The translations under genes and the position numbers were made by a program. Below are positions 1 through 6,388 of a DNA stretch of 6,388 nt, piece by piece. The stretch is taken from positions 1 through 6,388 of the forward strand of contig JAIDUY010000392.1 of NCBI GenBank assembly GCA_029059965.1, given 5' to 3'. A model generated the notes under the pieces. The model was given only the letters and a program-made list of their open reading frames with translations, had not been told where the DNA came from and did no database searches. The DNA comes from Muribaculaceae bacterium (lineage in GTDB: Bacteria > Bacteroidota > Bacteroidia > Bacteroidales > Muribaculaceae). Each line of letters begins with the position of its first letter. Within the stretch, counting starts at the first letter, position 1.

Positions 1-471
1 GCGTATTGCCTTGCCGCGCTCAACTTCGCCTATGCAGGTGATGGAGATGACCAGTCCCTGATGCGAGGCCGAGGTGTCGCCTCCGACTATGTCGACGCCG
101 TAGATGGCGCAGGCATGGCGAATGCCTGCATACAGCTCCTCGATGTGCTCGACGGTGAAGCGGCGCGAGATGCCGAGGCTGACGGTTATCTGCCGCGGCG
201 TTCCGCCCATGGCGTAGATGTCCGAGAAGTTGACGATGGCCGACTTGTAGCCGAGGTGTCTCAGCGGAACATAGGTCAGGTCGAAGTGGACGTTCTCGAG
301 CAGCAGGTCGGTGGTGACGAGCATATCGGTGTCGGGCACGGGGCGTATGATGGCGGCGTCGTCGCCGACACCGAGCTCGGTGCTCGCGCTGACTTTTCCG
401 ATGCCTTCGGTGAGCCTGTCGATGAGACCGAACTCACCGAGGGTCGAAATCTCGGTCTGCTTTTCGTTCAT
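1..471 (-). CDS. thiL: Thiamine-monophosphate kinase ThiL, N-terminal part (truncated by window edge)
   Basis: ThiL phosphorylates thiamine monophosphate with ATP to give thiamine diphosphate, the active cofactor, in the cytoplasm; this is the last step of thiamine synthesis. The 157 visible residues translate without a break and show the family's signature order: GVGDDAA at about 34-40 (Mg/ATP-binding aspartates), TTDLLLENVHF at 53-63, NFSDIYAMGGTP at 81-92 and GGDTS at 130-134. This is the N-terminal AIR-synthase-like domain, roughly half of the usual 320-345 residues; the C-terminal half lies left of the window. The start ATG (471-469) follows the stop of the upstream phosphorylase gene by only 3 nt (TGA GCC ATG), so the two are almost certainly co-transcribed and perhaps translationally coupled. 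No Shine-Dalgarno sequence precedes it. All metal-binding aspartates visible in this half are intact, so nothing suggests a pseudogene. Confidence 0.95.
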   Translation of the reverse strand, partial: MNEKQTEISTLGEFGLIDRLTEGIGKVSASTELGVGDDAAIIRPVPDTDMLVTTDLLLENVHFDLTYVPLRHLGYKSAIVNFSDIYAMGGTPRQITVSLGISRRFTVEHIEELYAGIRHACAIYGVDIVGGDTSASHQGLVISITCIGEVERGKAIR

Positions 472-474
472 GGC

Positions 475-1287
475 TCAGCAGTTTTCTACCATGGCCTTCA
501 TGAGGGCCACAACGGTGGGCTGTGCCTTGAGGGCTGCCTGCTGCACTTCTTCGTGCGAGGGAACGTCGGTGATGTCCTTGCCGCCGAGGTCTGTGATGAC
601 CGAGATGCCGAATACGCGCATGCCGCCGTGACGGGCCACGATGACTTCGGGCACGGTGCTCATGCCGACAGCGTCGCCGCCGATAACGCGGAAGTACTCG
701 TACTCGGCAGGAGTCTCGAATGTGGGGCCGGTGGTGCCGACGTAGACGCCGTGCATCAGGCGCATACCCTTGTCGGCCGCGATTTTATCGGCAAGTGCCA
801 CGAGCTCCTTGGCGTAGGGCTCGGTCATGGCGGGGAAGCGGTCGCCGAGCTCGTCGTAGTTCTTGCCGCGCAGGGGATTCTCGGGGAAGAGGTTGATCTG
901 GTCGGTGATTACCATTACGTCGCCGACCTTGAACTCCTTGTTCATGCCGCCTGCGGCGTTGCTGACGAAGAGGGTCTCCACGCCGAGGGCCTTCATGACG
1001 CGCACGGGGAAGGTGACGGTCTTCATGTCGTAGCCTTCGTAGTAGTGGAAGCGGCCCTGCATGGCCATGACGCGGCGTCCGCCCATGTTACCGAAGATGA
1101 GGTTGCCTTTGTGTCCCTGTACGGTGGATACGGGGAAGTTGGGGATTTCGGAGTAGGGGATATAGACGGCGTCTTCGATGTGGTCGACAAGAGTGCCGAG
1201 GCCTGTTCCGAGGATAATACCGATTTTGGGAAGTTCGCCGGCGCGCGAGCGCAGATAGTCGGCGGTCTGCTTGATTTTTTCGAGCAT
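475..1287 (-). CDS. punA: Purine nucleoside phosphorylase, trimeric PNP/MTAP family
   Basis: This enzyme cleaves purine (deoxy)nucleosides with phosphate to give the free base and (deoxy)ribose 1-phosphate, for purine salvage in the cytoplasm. The 270 residues fit the family length. Alignment by eye to human PNP gives LGTGLG at 26-31 (phosphate loop, Thr28 where human has Ser33), GHKGN at 58-62, QGRFHYYEGY at 77-86 (Arg79, His81), SNAAGG at 109-114, and FET with Glu191. It continues with DAVGMSTVPEVIVARH at 205-220 (Met209, Ser210) and ITD at 231-233, followed by His245. Asp233 sits where human PNP has Asn243, a base-contacting residue; the related methylthioadenosine phosphorylase has Asp there. 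The usual inosine/guanosine specificity is therefore the default guess, but 6-aminopurine activity cannot be excluded. The gene lies 67 nt after lpxK and 3 nt before thiL, and reads as an internal operon gene. I see no convincing promoter of its own. The ATG at 1287 places the N-terminus just before the first conserved strand (KIGIILGTG), as expected. Confidence 0.93.
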   Translation of the reverse strand: MLEKIKQTADYLRSRAGELPKIGIILGTGLGTLVDHIEDAVYIPYSEIPNFPVSTVQGHKGNLIFGNMGGRRVMAMQGRFHYYEGYDMKTVTFPVRVMKALGVETLFVSNAAGGMNKEFKVGDVMVITDQINLFPENPLRGKNYDELGDRFPAMTEPYAKELVALADKIAADKGMRLMHGVYVGTTGPTFETPAEYEYFRVIGGDAVGMSTVPEVIVARHGGMRVFGISVITDLGGKDITDVPSHEEVQQAALKAQPTVVALMKAMVENC

Positions 1288-1354
1288 GGTATGAGTGTTT
1301 TACGGGTTATGTCGTCCAAGGTCTAACGTCGCCGCGTGGCCGAAAGTTTGAGGC

Positions 1355-2446
1355 TCAGGGCATTTTGGGCGGCGCTATGGCTTTTTCGAGCACTGCGATG
1401 ATGTCGGGACATCCGTCGTAGTAATCGAAGTCGACCTTGACGGGCAGATAGAATGTATGGGCTTTGAGTTCGTAGGGGAAGTAGGGGTTCGCGGCAAGGC
1501 GCACGGCGTCTTTTTCGGTGGTGACGATAATCCGCTGGCCGCCCTTGCGCAGGCTGTCGTAGCGCGAGTGGATGTACTCGATGTCCTTGCGCGAGTAGTT
1601 GTGGTGGTCGGGGAATACGTCCACCTTGACGCGCGCGCCGTGGCTTTTTATCTGGCGCACGAAAGGTCGGGGATTGCCGATGCCGGCGATGGCGAGTATG
1701 GCGTCGTTCTCGCCCATCCAGTCGAGGTAGGGCACTGTCGTGGCCACGTCGGGGAAGACGGGGCGCAGCTCCTGATAGCTGAAGTGCGAGAAGAAAAGAT
1801 GCTGCGAGGGAAAGAGGTCGTACTCGTTGATCTGCTGGCGGAAGTCGTAGGGCTTCATGTTGCGCGGGCACTTGGACACGATGACGATGTCGGCGCGGTT
1901 GACGCCGCGGGCGCTTTCGCGCAGGTTGCCGTAGGGCAGCAGGCTGTCGGCGTAGATGGGGCGGTTGTACTCGCTCACCAGCACCGACACCGTGGGCTTG
2001 ACATAGCGGTGCTGGAAGGCGTCGTCCAGCACGATGAGCTCGATGCCGGGGTCGATGCGCAGAAGCTCGTTGATGCCGGCCACGCGGTCCTCGCAGACCA
2101 CCATCATGACCTTGCCGCCGAACTTGTGGTATATCTGGTATGCCTCGTCGCCGATGTCGCGCGGGGTGGAGGTGCGTCCCGCCACGATGAAACCCTTGGT
2201 GGCGCGGCGGTATCCGCGGCTGAGCACAGCCACGCGGCGCTTGTTGCAGAACGCCTCGACGATGAACTCGACGTGCGGCGTCTTGCCCGTGCCGCCTGCC
2301 GCAAGGTTGCCGACGGTGATGATGGGCACGTCAAAGGTGTGTTCCTTGAGGATTTTCCAGTCAAAGAACTTGTTGCGCATGTAGGTGGCAGCTCCGTAGA
2401 GCTTGCTGCACGGGAGGAGGAATAGCTTCGACAGGAATGAAGCCAT
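1355..2446 (-). CDS. lpxK: Tetraacyldisaccharide 4'-kinase LpxK (lipid A biosynthesis)
   Basis: LpxK transfers the ATP gamma-phosphate to the 4' position of the tetraacyl disaccharide-1-phosphate to make lipid IVA, at the cytoplasmic face of the inner membrane. The 363 residues contain a hydrophobic N-terminal helix (about 3-22, membrane-associating) and the P-loop GNLAAGGTGKTP at 46-57 with Lys55/Thr56. Further on are SRGY at 76-79, the Asp100-Glu101 pair that aligns with the catalytic aspartate region, LDDAFQHR at 140-147 (Walker B-like), LPYGNLRE at 170-177, FPDHHNYS at 278-285 and TTEKD at 309-313. All are intact, so an active kinase is expected. The ATG at 2446 leaves the conserved N-terminal helix and the RN-x-FD segment complete. 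It lies 43 nt downstream of sppA and 67 nt upstream of the phosphorylase gene, same strand. Its presence indicates a Gram-negative envelope with lipid A. In many Bacteroidales the 4'-phosphate is later removed by LpxF, which is not in this window. Confidence 0.96.
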   Translation of the reverse strand: MASFLSKLFLLPCSKLYGAATYMRNKFFDWKILKEHTFDVPIITVGNLAAGGTGKTPHVEFIVEAFCNKRRVAVLSRGYRRATKGFIVAGRTSTPRDIGDEAYQIYHKFGGKVMMVVCEDRVAGINELLRIDPGIELIVLDDAFQHRYVKPTVSVLVSEYNRPIYADSLLPYGNLRESARGVNRADIVIVSKCPRNMKPYDFRQQINEYDLFPSQHLFFSHFSYQELRPVFPDVATTVPYLDWMGENDAILAIAGIGNPRPFVRQIKSHGARVKVDVFPDHHNYSRKDIEYIHSRYDSLRKGGQRIIVTTEKDAVRLAANPYFPYELKAHTFYLPVKVDFDYYDGCPDIIAVLEKAIAPPKMP

Positions 2447-2489
2447 GGTCGGGTTTCGGTGGAGTCTGTGCGGTGCGCGGGTTCGACAA

Positions 2490-4262
2490 TCAGTTGATTA
2501 CAATCTTCTCCATCCTTGCCTGGATGGGATTCATGGTGCGGAGTTTCTGCACCAAGCGCAGATACTCGAGAGTCTCGGCGTCGATTCCGCTGAGGCCGGC
2601 GGCGTCGCCGAGGTCCATCTGCGAACCCGATTCGCGGAGAATGCGCATCCACATCTCTTCCTCGTATGCGGGATAGGCCACTACGTCCGACTCGCCGACA
2701 CCTGCGGTGGCGGTGATGGCAGCTACAGCGTCCTCGAGCGAGCCGAGCTCGTCGACAAGGCCGAGTTCGATGGCGCGGCCGCCTACCCATACGCGGCCTT
2801 CGGCTATGGCGCGGACAGAGTCCACGGGGAGGTCACGGCCTTCGGCCACGCGGCCGGTGAAGAGGGCGTAGGTATTGTCGACATTGCGCTGCATGGCGGC
2901 ATACTGTTCGGGAGTCATGGGAGCCATCAGGCTGATGCCTGCGGCGTTGGGGTTGGTCTCGACGGTGCTGAAGTTGACGCCTAATTTGTCGGTGACAAGA
3001 CCGCTGAGGTCGGGAATCATGCCGAATACGCCGATGGAGCCGGTGATGGTGGTGCGGTCGGCATAGATGCGGTCGGCGCCGCAGCTGATGTAGTAGCCTC
3101 CGGATGCGGCATAGTCGCCCATGCTGACATAGAAGGGTTTATCCTTGCTCTTGAAGTATTCGAGAGCTTCCCATATCTGCTCGGAGGCGAAGGCGCTGCC
3201 GCCGCCTGAATTGACGCGCAGAACAAGGGCGCGGACGTTTTCGTTGTCGGCCAGACTGATGATTTCGGGCACCATGTCGGCGCCGACGATGCCTTCCTTG
3301 CCCTCGTCGACGATGTCGCCCACGGCGTAGAGCACGGCCACGTGGGGCTTGATGTTCTCTATGGCTTTGAGTCCGGGATTCTCGATAAGTTCGGCGGGGC
3401 TGACGAAGAGGATGTCTTCGTTATCGTCGCGTTCTGAAACCTGACGCAGGGCGTTGTCGACCTCGCGGCGGTATGCCAGGCGGTCGACGAGTCCCATCTC
3501 GACGAAATCGTTGGCGGGATAGGTCATTATCATGTCGGCTGCCCAGGAGCGGATGGAATCCTCCTCAAGGCCGCGGTTGGCGGCGATGGTGGAGCAGGCG
3601 TAGCTCCAGAGGCTGTCGCAGTACTGCTGCATCTGCAGGCGTGCGGGTTCGCTCATGGAGGTGAGGATGAAGGGCTCGACGGCACTCTTGAAGGTGCCGA
3701 CCTTGATAATCTGCATGTTGATTCCGAGCTTGTCGAGGGCGTTGCGGAAGAAGGGAGTCATGCCGCCCACGCCGTGGATGTCGACGGCTCCGATGGGGTT
3801 GAGGAATATGGAGTCGGCGGTGGAGGCAAGCAGGTAGTCGCCCTGGGCGTAAGCGTCGGCGTAGGCGTAGACGGGCTTGCCGCTGTTTGTCTTGAAGTCA
3901 CGGATGGCTTCGACGAGTTCCTGACGCGAAGCCATGCCCATGGCCGAGCCGCGGCAGTCGAGGAAGAGGGCGTCGATGCGGCGGTCGTCGGAAGCCTTGC
4001 GGAGCGCTTCAATCATCTCGTCGAGACTCGGCGCCTCGTTCTCGGCGTTCTGAATCATTTCGAAAAACGAAGCCGGCTGGTAGCGCTCGGCGATGCTTCC
4101 CGAAAGGTCGAAGTAGAGGATGGAGTGCTTCCGGACGCCCGTGCTGTCGGAACTGCCGGCAATGGCACCCACCAGCATAAGGCCGCCGAAGAAGACAATG
4201 AAGAGAGAAATCCAAAGCCCGGCCATAGTGCCGAGCATAGAGATGAAGAAACGTTTAAGCAT
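2490..4262 (-). CDS. sppA: Signal peptide peptidase SppA, 67K type
   Basis: SppA is an inner-membrane serine protease that degrades signal peptides after signal peptidase has cut them off; it works as a tetramer with its catalytic bowl on the periplasmic side. The 590 residues comprise one N-terminal membrane anchor (about 8-36) and two tandem ClpP/crotonase-like halves, matching the long E. coli form (about 618) rather than the short single-domain form. The Ser-Lys dyad is split between the halves as known for this type. The general base is Lys192 in VGTFKSAVEPF (188-198) and the nucleophile is Ser387 in AASGGYYIS (385-393). The second half also has LRVNSGGGSAFASE (348-361) and TGSIGVFG (407-414), and ends in VWVGGRAIELGLVDELGS (491-508). 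It is the first gene of the minus-strand operon, divergent from clpB, with a Bacteroides-type promoter about 33 nt upstream. The start is chosen because the membrane anchor begins right after it. It has no Shine-Dalgarno sequence. Confidence 0.95.
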   Translation of the reverse strand: MLKRFFISMLGTMAGLWISLFIVFFGGLMLVGAIAGSSDSTGVRKHSILYFDLSGSIAERYQPASFFEMIQNAENEAPSLDEMIEALRKASDDRRIDALFLDCRGSAMGMASRQELVEAIRDFKTNSGKPVYAYADAYAQGDYLLASTADSIFLNPIGAVDIHGVGGMTPFFRNALDKLGINMQIIKVGTFKSAVEPFILTSMSEPARLQMQQYCDSLWSYACSTIAANRGLEEDSIRSWAADMIMTYPANDFVEMGLVDRLAYRREVDNALRQVSERDDNEDILFVSPAELIENPGLKAIENIKPHVAVLYAVGDIVDEGKEGIVGADMVPEIISLADNENVRALVLRVNSGGGSAFASEQIWEALEYFKSKDKPFYVSMGDYAASGGYYISCGADRIYADRTTITGSIGVFGMIPDLSGLVTDKLGVNFSTVETNPNAAGISLMAPMTPEQYAAMQRNVDNTYALFTGRVAEGRDLPVDSVRAIAEGRVWVGGRAIELGLVDELGSLEDAVAAITATAGVGESDVVAYPAYEEEMWMRILRESGSQMDLGDAAGLSGIDAETLEYLRLVQKLRTMNPIQARMEKIVIN

Positions 4263-4275
4263 GGTGCAGTTGCAG

Positions 4276-4287
4276 ATAATCGATTAT
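4276..4287. repeat. 12-bp perfect palindrome in the sppA leader
   Basis: ATAATCGATTAT is perfectly self-complementary over 12 bp. It falls just downstream of the predicted -7 box, at about the first transcribed bases and 13 nt before the sppA start codon, which is a position where a dimeric repressor could block transcription. It may equally be a chance product of A/T-rich sequence; no second copy is seen in the region. Confidence 0.5.
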
Positions 4288-4294
4288 TTGGGTA

Positions 4295-4326
4295 CAAAAG
4301 TAACAAAGATTATTAACATATACAAT
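4295..4326 (-). promoter_or_regulatory. Probable Bacteroides-type promoter for the sppA-lpxK-punA-thiL operon
   Basis: Read on the minus strand, TACTTTTG (4302-4295) is an exact match to the TAnnTTTG -7 consensus of the Bacteroidota primary sigma factor. Exactly 20 nt upstream of it is ATTG (4326-4323), three of four bases of the TTTG -33 element. The expected start of transcription is a few bases downstream, near 4287-4291, giving a leader of roughly 25-30 nt before the sppA ATG. The match and spacing are seen directly; promoter activity is inferred. Confidence 0.65.
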
Positions 4327-4361
4327 AAAAAAGCGATTTTGACTGCGGTCGCGGCTCAGTC

Positions 4362-4379
4362 GGGGCGATTGGGGCGATT
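4362..4379. repeat. Two tandem copies of a 9-nt unit (GGGGCGATT)
   Basis: GGGGCGATT occurs twice head to tail, followed by GG that begins a third partial copy. It lies in the G/C-rich middle of the sppA-clpB intergenic region, about 100 nt before the clpB start and upstream of the sppA promoter. Its role is unknown; slippage duplication is the simplest origin. Confidence 0.6.
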
Positions 4380-4479
4380 GGCACAGAGTTTGCAGAACCA
4401 AATCGGCACGGACGTTGTTAAAGATAATAAACACATCCACACGTCGGATGCCAACATTCAGCCATCAAGTAACAATATT

Positions 4480-6388
4480 ATGAATTTCAACAATTTCACC
4501 ATCAAGTCTCAGGAGGCAATCCAGAAGGCTGTGGAAATTACGCGCGGCGCCGGAACACAGGCCGTGGAACCTGTGTGTCTGCTCAAGGGCGTGATGGAAG
4601 AAGGTGAATCCGTAGTAAAGTTCATCTTCCAGAAAATAGGCGTCAATCCCGCCGCCGTCGCCGCACAGGTCGACCGTGAGATAGGAATGCTGCCGAAGGT
4701 CAGCGGACAGGAACCTTACCTCAGCCGCGAGTCGAACGACGTGCTGCAGAAAGCCCTCGACATCGCCAAGAAGCAGGGCGACCAGTACGTGACCCTCGAG
4801 GCCATGCTGTCCGCGATATTCTCCGTCAACTCCAAGGCCTCCACAATACTCAAGGACGCAGGCCTTTCCGAGAAAGAGCTTAAAGCGGCGGTCGAAGAGC
4901 TGCGCAAGGGTAAGAAAGCCACCGACCAGGGTGCCGAAGAGACCTACAACGCGCTGTCCAAGTATGCCGTCAACCTTAACGAACGCGCCCGCTCGGGCAA
5001 GCTCGACCCCGTCATCGGACGTGACGAGGAGATACGCCGCGTGCTTCAGATTCTGAGCCGGCGCACAAAGAACAACCCCATGCTCATCGGCGAGCCCGGC
5101 ACCGGCAAGACTGCCATCGCCGAAGGTCTCGCACACCGTATTGTCCGCGGCGACGTGCCCGAGAACCTGCGAACCAAGCAGATCTACTCGCTCGACATGG
5201 GCGCCCTCGTCGCCGGCGCGAAATACAAAGGCGAATTCGAGGAACGACTCAAGGCCATCGTCAACGAAGTGACGCAGGCCGACGGCGAAATCATACTCTT
5301 CATCGACGAAATCCACACCCTTGTGGGTGCCGGAAAGGGCGAGGGAGCCATGGACGCCGCCAACATCCTCAAGCCCGCTCTTGCCCGCGGCGAACTCCGC
5401 AGCATCGGCGCCACAACCCTCGACGAATATCAGAAATACTTCGAGAAAGACAAGGCCCTCGAACGCCGCTTCCAGAAAGTGATGGTCAACGAGCCCGACG
5501 AGGCAAGCGCCATCGCCATCCTCCGCGGCCTCAAGGAGCGCTACGAGAACCACCACAAGGTGCGTATCAAAGACGAGGCCATCATCGCCGCCGTCCAGCT
5601 GTCCGAGCGCTACATCACCGACCGCTTCCTTCCCGACAAGGCCATCGACCTTATCGACGAGGCAGCCTCCAAGCTCAAACTCGAAATCGACTCCGTTCCC
5701 CAGGCTCTCGACGACATCACCCGCCGCATAGCCCAAAAGGAAATCGAACGCGAGGCCATCAAGCGCGAGGGCATGAAGGATCGCGTCAAGGAGATAGAGC
5801 ACGAAATCGCCTCTCTGCGCGAGGAGGAGAAGGAATACTCCGCCAAGTGGCAGGCCGAGCGCGACCTCATCAACAAGATACAGCAGAATAAAATCGACAT
5901 AGAGCAGCTCGGTTTCGAGGCCGAGAAGGCCGAACGCGAAGGCAACTATGCCCGCGTGGCCGAAATCCGCTATTCGCTCATCGGCGAAAAAGAGAAAGAG
6001 AACGCCACCATACAGGAGCAGCTCAAGATGATGCAGGGCGAGAAGGCCCTCATCAAGGAAGAGGTCGACTCCGAGGATATCGCCGACGTCGTGTCCCGCT
6101 GGACCGGTATCCCCGTCAACAAGATGGTGCAGAGCGAGAAGGAGAAGCTGCTTCACCTCGAAGAAGAACTCCACTCCCGCGTCGTGGGTCAGGAAGAGGC
6201 CATCAGCGCCATCGCCGACGCCGTGCGCCGCAGCCGCGCAGGCCTCAACGACCCCAAGCGCCCCATCGGCTCATTCATCTTCCTCGGCACCACCGGCGTC
6301 GGCAAGACCGAGCTCGCCAAGGCCCTGGCCGAGTATCTCTTCGACGACGAGAACATGATGACCCGAATCGACATGAGCGAGTATCAGG
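4480..6388 (+). CDS. clpB: ATP-dependent disaggregase ClpB, N-terminal 636 residues (truncated by window edge)
   Basis: ClpB is the cytoplasmic hexameric AAA+ chaperone that threads polypeptides out of aggregates together with DnaK/DnaJ/GrpE. The visible 636 codons are uninterrupted. They hold the Clp N-terminal repeat domain (about 1-145) and the first AAA+ module with Walker A GEPGTGKT at 204-211, pore-loop Tyr249 in [11 protein letters not shown], Walker B Asp276-Glu277, sensor GATT (310-313) and arginine fingers Arg329/Arg330. After these come the coiled-coil middle domain (about 395-525, including [12 protein letters not shown] at 488-499), the GIPV segment (543-546) and the start of the second AAA+ module with Walker A GTTGVGKT at 603-610. 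The middle domain separates it from ClpA and supports ClpB over ClpC. About 225-240 C-terminal residues lie beyond the right edge. The ATG is preceded by an A/T-rich stretch without a Shine-Dalgarno sequence. Cys33 (VEPVCLL) stands where the family usually has His, a small oddity. It is transcribed away from sppA. Confidence 0.97.
   Translation, partial: MNFNNFTIKSQEAIQKAVEITRGAGTQAVEPVCLLKGVMEEGESVVKFIFQKIGVNPAAVAAQVDREIGMLPKVSGQEPYLSRESNDVLQKALDIAKKQGDQYVTLEAMLSAIFSVNSKASTILKDAGLSEKELKAAVEELRKGKKATDQGAEETYNALSKYAVNLNERARSGKLDPVIGRDEEIRRVLQILSRRTKNNPMLIGEPGTGKTAIAEGLAHRIVRGDVPENLRTKQIYSLDMGALVAGAKYKGEFEERLKAIVNEVTQADGEIILFIDEIHTLVGAGKGEGAMDAANILKPALARGELRSIGATTLDEYQKYFEKDKALERRFQKVMVNEPDEASAIAILRGLKERYENHHKVRIKDEAIIAAVQLSERYITDRFLPDKAIDLIDEAASKLKLEIDSVPQALDDITRRIAQKEIEREAIKREGMKDRVKEIEHEIASLREEEKEYSAKWQAERDLINKIQQNKIDIEQLGFEAEKAEREGNYARVAEIRYSLIGEKEKENATIQEQLKMMQGEKALIKEEVDSEDIADVVSRWTGIPVNKMVQSEKEKLLHLEEELHSRVVGQEEAISAIADAVRRSRAGLNDPKRPIGSFIFLGTTGVGKTELAKALAEYLFDDENMMTRIDMSEYQ

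Larger units (their letters stand above)
4263..4479. other. Divergent intergenic region between sppA and clpB
   Basis: This is the only sizeable non-coding stretch in the window (217 nt). Its left part (about 4263-4340) is A/T-rich and holds the sppA promoter and a short palindrome. The middle (about 4341-4382) is abruptly G/C-rich, with a weak 5-bp stem (GACTG at 4341-4345 with CAGTC at 4357-4361, 11-nt loop) and a 9-nt tandem repeat. The right part up to the clpB ATG is A/T-rich again. clpB must be expressed from somewhere in this region, but I could not find a clean TAnnTTTG box on the plus strand. I also see no CIRCE-type heat-shock inverted repeat. The small open frame that crosses it on the minus strand (4440-4255) overlaps the sppA start out of frame and has no recognisable features. 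Confidence 0.8.

Noticed and set aside
61..1326. 421-codon open frame on the plus strand opposite thiL and the phosphorylase gene
   Set aside because: It spans two well-supported genes on the opposite strand, crosses their junction, and has an Asp/Gly/His/Val-rich translation typical of antisense frames in GC-rich coding DNA.
1288..1354. Possible separate promoter or terminator between lpxK and the phosphorylase gene
   Set aside because: Read on the minus strand, there is no TAnnTTTG box at a sensible distance and no stable GC stem followed by a T-run. I treat it as a simple intra-operon spacer.
1457..2425. 322-codon open frame on the plus strand opposite lpxK
   Set aside because: It is an antisense shadow; lpxK carries intact catalytic motifs throughout this stretch and the plus-strand product resembles nothing.
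4462..4507. Direct repeat CCATCAAGT on both sides of the clpB start codon (4462-4470 and 4499-4507)
   Set aside because: Nine nucleotides in two copies, one of them inside coding sequence for conserved ClpB residues (TIKS); this is most likely chance.
4465..6174. 569-codon open frame on the minus strand opposite clpB
   Set aside because: It is an antisense shadow of clpB, produced by strongly C/G-ending codons. Its translation is rich in low-complexity Leu/Gly/Val/Asp runs with no domain, and clpB on the other strand has every family motif.

Overview
The window is an ordinary chromosomal housekeeping segment. It most likely comes from a GC-rich member of the Bacteroidota, probably Bacteroidales. 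Three things point there. The lpxK, sppA and punA proteins carry variants I associate with that group (LDDAFQHR in LpxK, LGTGLG in the phosphorylase). The only promoter I can read matches the Bacteroides-type pattern, with a TAnnTTTG -7 box about 20 nt from a TTG-type -33 box. No gene has a Shine-Dalgarno sequence before its start, and the intergenic DNA is A/T-rich against strongly C/G-ending codons. The genus cannot be fixed from this alone.

Layout: positions 1-4262 hold four genes on the minus strand. In transcription order they are sppA (4262-2490), lpxK (2446-1355), a trimeric-type purine nucleoside phosphorylase (1287-475) and thiL (471 to beyond position 1, truncated by the window). 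The gaps are 43, 67 and 3 nt with no visible terminator, so I read them as one operon driven from a promoter at about 4295-4326. A 217-nt divergent intergenic region (4263-4479) follows. clpB then starts at 4480 on the plus strand and runs off the right edge after 636 codons.

How the genes fit together: SppA (inner-membrane protease that clears cleaved signal peptides) and LpxK (lipid A 4'-kinase) both act at the cytoplasmic membrane and serve envelope upkeep. The phosphorylase and ThiL are soluble cofactor and nucleotide enzymes that ride in the same transcript. ClpB is the stress disaggregase and is transcribed separately. I see no direct biochemical link between the four operon genes beyond shared transcription.

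I found no mobile element, CRISPR array, RNA gene or unknown gene, and no evidence of a new biological system. The points most worth a second look are an Asn-to-Asp change at the purine-contacting position of the phosphorylase, a 12-bp perfect palindrome between the sppA promoter and its start codon, and a 9-nt tandem repeat in the presumed clpB leader.
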